This document shows positions 19,942 through 23,312 of a DNA stretch of 23,312 bases, one piece after another. The position numbers and the translations under genes were made by a program. Each line of letters opens with the position of its first letter. Positions within the stretch are counted from its first letter, which is position 1. Location: the NCBI GenBank assembly GCA_000402515.1, contig AQRL01000018.1:1-23312 (forward strand), read 5' to 3'. The notes beneath the pieces are model-generated. The model worked only from the letters and a program-made list of their open reading frames with translations, did not search any database and was not told the DNA's origin. This DNA is from Nanoarchaeota archaeon SCGC AAA011-G17. GTDB lineage: Archaea > Nanobdellota > Nanobdellia > SCGC-AAA011-G17.

Positions 19942-21300
19942 TTACACTTTCTTTATTTTTACTCCCTTTTCTGAGTCCTCTAGCTGATAACCGAGAGAGT
20001 TAATTTCATTTCTTATTTTATCTGCCTCTTTATAGTTCTTTTCTTTTCTTGCTTTCTCCCTCTCTTCTGCTAATTTTATAATTTTTTCCGGTATTTTTTC
20101 TGATTTTATTTTATCAAGATTCAGTCCAAGAACTTTATCAAATTCAAACATTAGTTTCTTTACTCCTATTCCTATCTTTTTTTTATTTACTTCTTTCATG
20201 AAATCAAAGATAACTGCCAAGGCTTTTGAAAAATTAAGATCATCATCCATTGCTTTTTCAAATTCCTGTTTTGTTTTCTTTATTAATAATGGGGAACTTT
20301 TTTTATAATTTTGAATGTTGGTCATGAATTCTTCTATTTTCTCTAGAATATTTTTTACAGAGTTTAGTGATTCAAATGTAAAATTTATCTTTTGTCTGTA
20401 GTGCACCGACAATAACAAGAATCTAATTTCTTTTCCTGAGTATTGTTTGGATAATAAGTCCCTTAGTGTGTAGAAGTTATGCAAAGATTTTGACATCTTT
20501 TTTTCATCTACTAATAAGTGTTCATTATGAAGCCAATAATTTACAAATTTTTTGTTGTAAGCTGCTTCGGATTGTGCAATTTCATTTGTGTGATGCGGGA
20601 AAACTAAATCTATACCCCCACAATGGATATCAAATGGGATTCCTAAATATTTCTGCGACATTGCAGAGCATTCCAAATGCCAGCCAGGTCTTCCTTTTCC
20701 AATTTCGGTCTCCCAGAAAACATTTCCATCATTTTTGTCATAGGCTTTCCATAAAGAAAAGTCAGAAATATTTTCTTTTTCATATTCATCCATGGAAACT
20801 CTTGCATTTGATTGAAGGTTTTGTTTTTCCAACTGAGCCAGATTACCATAGTTTTTGAATTTTTTAATGCTAAAGTAAATTCCATCAGCTGCTTTGTATG
20901 CATAACCTTTTTTTAATAAAATTTTTACTAAAGACACCATTTCAGGGATATGCTCGGTTGCTTTTGGCATGATATCTGGTTTAATAATATTTAATGTTTG
21001 TAAATCTTTAAGAAACTCTCTTGTGTAAAATTCTGTAAATTCCTTTAGTGATTTTTTTTCTTTCTGTGAATCACGAATAGTTTTGTCATCAACATCTGTT
21101 ATATTCATCACGTGCTTTACTTTATATTTTTTATAGAGAAGATATCTTTTAACAAGGTCGTAAAAAACAAAGGCTCTTAGATTTCCAAGATGAATGTAAT
21201 TATAAACAGTTGGGCCGCAGGTATAAAGACCAACCTTATTCTTTTTTATCGGCTTGAACAATTCTTTTTTCCTTGTTAATGTGTTGTAGAGCCTAAGCAT
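19942..21300 (-). CDS. cysS: Cysteinyl-tRNA synthetase
   Basis: The class I synthetase signatures are present: His37-Leu-Gly-Asn40 (HIGH) and Lys268-Met-Ser-Lys-Ser272. The zinc and cysteine-selecting ligands Cys28 (Thr-Cys-Gly-Pro-Thr-Val-Tyr), Cys211 (His-Leu-Glu-Cys-Ser), His236 (Phe-Pro-His-His-Thr-Asn-Glu) and Glu240 are all kept. The C-terminal helix bundle (~300-452) includes the Lys/Glu-rich Ala-Asp-Lys-Ile-Arg-Asn-Glu-Ile motif. It charges tRNA-Cys with cysteine. At 452 residues it is normal length. It is divergent from pduL (37-base gap) and 65 bases upstream of the sigma-like gene on the same strand. Confidence 0.95.
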   Translation of the reverse strand: MLRLYNTLTRKKELFKPIKKNKVGLYTCGPTVYNYIHLGNLRAFVFYDLVKRYLLYKKYKVKHVMNITDVDDKTIRDSQKEKKSLKEFTEFYTREFLKDLQTLNIIKPDIMPKATEHIPEMVSLVKILLKKGYAYKAADGIYFSIKKFKNYGNLAQLEKQNLQSNARVSMDEYEKENISDFSLWKAYDKNDGNVFWETEIGKGRPGWHLECSAMSQKYLGIPFDIHCGGIDLVFPHHTNEIAQSEAAYNKKFVNYWLHNEHLLVDEKKMSKSLHNFYTLRDLLSKQYSGKEIRFLLLSVHYRQKINFTFESLNSVKNILEKIEEFMTNIQNYKKSSPLLIKKTKQEFEKAMDDDLNFSKALAVIFDFMKEVNKKKIGIGVKKLMFEFDKVLGLNLDKIKSEKIPEKIIKLAEEREKARKEKNYKEADKIRNEINSLGYQLEDSEKGVKIKKV

Positions 21301-21337
21301 AATATTTAAAAAAGGATTATAGTATAAGAATTTTTCT

Positions 21338-21895
21338 ATGGAAATTCCTATTGAGGTTTCAAACAGGCATGTTCACCTGTCTAATGAAGATTTAGAAAAG
21401 TTATTTGGAAGAAATTATGAATTAAGGAAATTAAGAGAGCTATCACAACCAGGACAGTTTGCTGCTGAAGAGAAAATAAAATTAATAAGCAATGGAAAGG
21501 AATTAGACGCAAGAGTTCTAGGGTCTGTAAGAAAAAAGACACAGGCTGAGATTTCAAGAACAGATGCAAGATTTTTTGGATTAAATCCTCCAGTTAAAGA
21601 CTCCGGCGACTTGGAGAACAGTGAAAAGATTATTCTTGCTGGCCCTAAAGGAAAAATTGAATTAAAGGAGGGATTAATAATAGCAAGAAGGCATTTACAT
21701 ATTTCTGATAAGGAAGCTAAAAAATTTAATATTAAGGATAAAGATATTGTAAGCATTGATGCTGGAAATATTATTTTCAACAATGTTTTAGTCAGAGCGG
21801 GAAAAGAGCACAAACTTGCTTTGCATCTGGATTGTGATGAAGGGAATGCTGCCAGGATTGACAAGACAGGAATCGGCTACATAAGATTTAAATAA
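21338..21895 (+). CDS. pduL: PduL-type phosphotransacylase
   Basis: The metal-binding motifs are Ser-Asn-Arg-His11-Val-His13-Leu-Ser and Ala-Arg-Arg-His119-Leu-His121-Ile-Ser, with Ser-Arg-Thr-Asp-Ala-Arg, Asn-Pro-Pro-Val-Lys-Asp-Ser-Gly-Asp and a final Leu-His-Leu-Asp-Cys-Asp-Glu-Gly-Asn-Ala-Ala. These define the PTAC/PduL family, which exchanges acyl-CoA and acyl-phosphate (acetyl or propionyl). There is no N-terminal encapsulation peptide, so it is a cytosolic form. In a fermentative small-genome archaeon it could link acetyl-CoA to acetyl-phosphate and ATP through acetate kinase, which is not in this window. 185 residues, a normal size. Confidence 0.9.
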   Translation: MEIPIEVSNRHVHLSNEDLEKLFGRNYELRKLRELSQPGQFAAEEKIKLISNGKELDARVLGSVRKKTQAEISRTDARFFGLNPPVKDSGDLENSEKIILAGPKGKIELKEGLIIARRHLHISDKEAKKFNIKDKDIVSIDAGNIIFNNVLVRAGKEHKLALHLDCDEGNAARIDKTGIGYIRFK

Positions 21896-21919
21896 TAAGA
21901 AGTATATATCAGAGAAGAG

Positions 21920-22360
21920 GTGATAAAATTGTGGGATCCTTTTAAGGAAGTGGTGAGAATTGAAAAGGACATTGAAGATTCTTACAAGAAATTCTTTCAT
22001 CATAATGAGAAATATTTTATCAATACACGGGGATTTATGAAGGCACTCAGCAGTTTCAGAGACAAAGGAAAAGAATTTGAGGTTGAAGTTAGACTGCCTG
22101 GTGTTGAGAAAAAAGACATAACACTGAAAGCACACCATAGAGTATTAGAGATTAATGCTGAAAAGAGCCATAAGATGGAAGTTAATAAAAAAGGATTCTT
22201 CAGCAAAAGCAGATCTTTTGGAAAATATTACAAAGTTATTCCCTTGCCAAACGGGGCTGATATTGAGAGATTAAGAAGCGAGTTCAATAAAGAAACATTA
22301 AGGATTGTAATACCAAAGAAAAAGGTTTTAGAGAAACACAGGATTATTAAGATTCACTGA
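21920..22360 (+). CDS. Small heat-shock protein (Hsp20/alpha-crystallin)
   Basis: The alpha-crystallin domain runs from Phe-Glu-Val-Glu-Val-Arg-Leu-Pro-Gly-Val-Glu-Lys-Lys-Asp-Ile (~53-67) to Tyr-Lys-Val-Ile-Pro-Leu-Pro-Asn-Gly-Ala-Asp and Leu-Arg-Ile-Val-Ile-Pro-Lys. The C-terminal tail reads Arg-Ile-Ile-Lys-Ile, similar to the I-x-I motif that joins dimers. It is an ATP-independent holdase. The frame begins with GTG 21920, but that codon is part of GAGGTGAT, a perfect ribosome site, so the real start is probably TTG 21929 (Trp-Asp-Pro-Phe next, 143 residues). It lies 24 bases after pduL and may share its transcript. Confidence 0.88.
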   Translation: MIKLWDPFKEVVRIEKDIEDSYKKFFHHNEKYFINTRGFMKALSSFRDKGKEFEVEVRLPGVEKKDITLKAHHRVLEINAEKSHKMEVNKKGFFSKSRSFGKYYKVIPLPNGADIERLRSEFNKETLRIVIPKKKVLEKHRIIKIH

Positions 22361-22363
22361 ACT

Positions 22364-22594
22364 TTATTTTTCTATATATTCAAATCTAGGAACCTGTTTA
22401 TTATTGACAGTAACATCTTCTAAAAACATTTTCAAGGGTCTTGTCCAAACTGCATTATTTCCAAATTCTTCAGAATCATAAAGGGCTTTGTAGACAACTA
22501 ATCTCTCCAATGTTTCACTATCTCTCGCTACATAAATAACCTCATATAACTTTCCTTTGTAATGCCTATATTTTCCTGATTTTATTTCACTCAT
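22364..22594 (-). CDS. DUF1653 family protein
   Basis: From ATG 22594 the 76-residue product begins Met-Ser-Glu-Ile-Lys-Ser-Gly-Lys-Tyr-Arg-His-Tyr-Lys-Gly-Lys-Leu-Tyr and continues with Val-Ala-Arg-Asp-Ser-Glu-Thr, Val-Val-Tyr-Lys-Ala-Leu-Tyr, Trp-Thr-Arg-Pro-Leu-x-Met-Phe-Leu-Glu and Pro-Arg-Phe-Glu-Tyr-Ile. This is the whole DUF1653 domain, an SH3-like fold of unknown function. The longer frame from 22690 lies in the preceding gene and is not needed. The start overlaps the metallo-hydrolase stop by eight bases. Confidence 0.88.
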   Translation of the reverse strand: MSEIKSGKYRHYKGKLYEVIYVARDSETLERLVVYKALYDSEEFGNNAVWTRPLKMFLEDVTVNNKQVPRFEYIEK

Positions 22595-23192
22595 TCTGAA
22601 GAAGTTCAACTTTACAACTGGCAAGTTGCTTGAATTTTTCTGCATCCATTCTTGTTCCAGACAGTTTTCCATAATGCATGGGTATTGCAATTTTTGGAGC
22701 TATAATGTTTACTGCCTGCAATGCCTCTGTGACATCCATGGTATATGTTCCTCCAATAGGCAATAGTGCAACATCAATATCTTTCAGCTCTGACATCTCT
22801 GGAATTAAATCTGTATCGCCTGCATGATAGATCCTCTGCTTATCAAATTCTATAACATAGCCTACCCAATTTTTTTCTTCTGGATGAAATTCCTTGTCAA
22901 GATTATAAGCAGGCACTGTTTCTATTTTTATTTTTCCAACATTAAAGAATTGATAGGGCTTGACTGATTTAAAATCTGATAGTTTGCCTCTTGCATCTTC
23001 CGGCGCAAATATAACTGTGTCTAATTTTCTTATTTTTTCTATATCATCCATGGAAAGATGGTCATGATGGGTATGGGTTATCAGAATGATGTCTGCTTTT
23101 TCTGTTTCTGAGATTTCGTATGGATCTATATAGATTATTTTCTCTCCAGTCAGCTTGAAGGATGCATGACCCAACCAATGTATATTATTCAT
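22587..23192 (-). CDS. Metallo-beta-lactamase-fold hydrolase (UPF0173/UlaG-like)
   Basis: The zinc motif is Thr-His40-Thr-His42-His-Asp44-His45, with His123 (Ile-Tyr-His-Ala-Gly-Asp126-Thr-Asp) and His173 (Pro-Met-His-Tyr-Gly) completing the binuclear site. The opening Trp-Leu-Gly-His-Ala-Ser-Phe and the Gly-Gly-Thr-Tyr-Thr-Met-Asp segment are typical of the UPF0173/UlaG-like group. Substrate is unknown; relatives act on lactones or phosphoesters. 201 residues, slightly short for the family but complete. TATAAATA ~26 bases upstream of the ATG gives a leaderless start. It forms an operon with the DUF1653 gene. Confidence 0.88.
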   Translation of the reverse strand: MNNIHWLGHASFKLTGEKIIYIDPYEISETEKADIILITHTHHDHLSMDDIEKIRKLDTVIFAPEDARGKLSDFKSVKPYQFFNVGKIKIETVPAYNLDKEFHPEEKNWVGYVIEFDKQRIYHAGDTDLIPEMSELKDIDVALLPIGGTYTMDVTEALQAVNIIAPKIAIPMHYGKLSGTRMDAEKFKQLASCKVELLQNE

Positions 23193-23247
23193 ACTTATCT
23201 AGCTTGAATTTACTCATATTTATACATTTTGATGATTTAAACCAATA

Positions 23248-23312
23248 GTAACCGTTTAGCTACTCCAGAACAATAATCAAAAAATAGTAGTTCTTATTAC
23301 TAATTTTTGGGG
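23248..23312 (+). mobile_element. Left end of a second IS66-like element (partial)
   Basis: GTAACCGTTTAG at 23248-23259 is the exact reverse complement of 202-213; similarity continues more weakly for a few bases. The GTAA start is the IS66 end signature. Only ~65 bases of the element are present and no coding sequence is reached. The window therefore probably stops because an assembly broke at a repeat. Confidence 0.55.

Noticed and set aside
20466-20858. 130-codon plus-strand frame inside cysS
   Set aside because: Antisense shadow of the well-conserved synthetase core; no start signal.
21415-21864. Long open frame on the minus strand opposite pduL
   Set aside because: It is fully antisense to a clear PduL gene, and its translation is Ser/Phe/Leu-rich without any motif.
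1-23312. CRISPR array or cas genes suggested by the Cas4-like nuclease
   Set aside because: No regularly spaced repeats are visible, and no other Cas protein is encoded.

Overview
This is a low-GC archaeal window, most likely from a small-genome DPANN lineage of the Woesearchaeota/Pacearchaeota type. The archaeal markers are an RNase P component 4 (Rpp21) gene, a DacZ-type diadenylate cyclase, a lone 5S rRNA gene with an archaeal TATA box, many leaderless genes with a TATA box about 25-27 bases before the start codon, and a secreted protein with the Ile-Thr-Gly-Phe-Ala-Val segment after its first membrane helix, which I associate with Woesearchaeota. The lineage is inferred from these marks, not from a tree.

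Both ends lie in IS66-like elements. Bases 1-213 are the right end of one copy (transposase C-terminus plus inverted repeat), and 23248 onward is the left inverted repeat of another. About 23 kb of unique DNA lies between them.

The left half (about 0.2-13 kb) is an accessory region rich in toxin-antitoxin-like modules: a DUF4258-like/DUF2283 pair, a lone PIN ribonuclease, MazEF, three HTH-nucleotidyltransferase (MNT)/HEPN pairs, and an orphan VapB-like antitoxin. Among them are remnants of a restriction-modification locus (two m6A methyltransferases and the tail of a restriction helicase, with an internal deletion and a frameshift), a PD-(D/E)XK nuclease plus a relic of a second copy, a very short SNase-fold nuclease followed by a 29-residue membrane peptide, and several genes of under 60 codons. 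A repeated, structured, apparently non-coding element of about 115 nt sits in front of both the DUF4258-like gene and the PIN gene. Two protein quality-control genes, htpX and lemA, are separated by an oppositely oriented MNT/HEPN module.

The right half (about 13-23 kb) is mostly housekeeping and envelope genes: an HtrA-like membrane-anchored protease overlapping rnp4, a large surface protein, the 5S rRNA gene (minus strand, 118 nt), an unknown gene, dacZ, a sigma-70-like gene, cysS, then pduL and hsp20 on the plus strand, and a metallo-beta-lactamase-fold hydrolase with a DUF1653 gene.

The most striking item is the 594-residue protein at 18092-19876. Its last 250 residues align region by region with bacterial primary sigma factors (2.1-2.4, 3.0, the 3.2 finger and the 4.2 helix-turn-helix), and the main -35-contacting residues are kept. 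Its own gene has an archaeal TATA box. Archaeal RNA polymerase normally uses TBP and TFB, so a sigma-like protein beside dacZ and cysS is unexpected.
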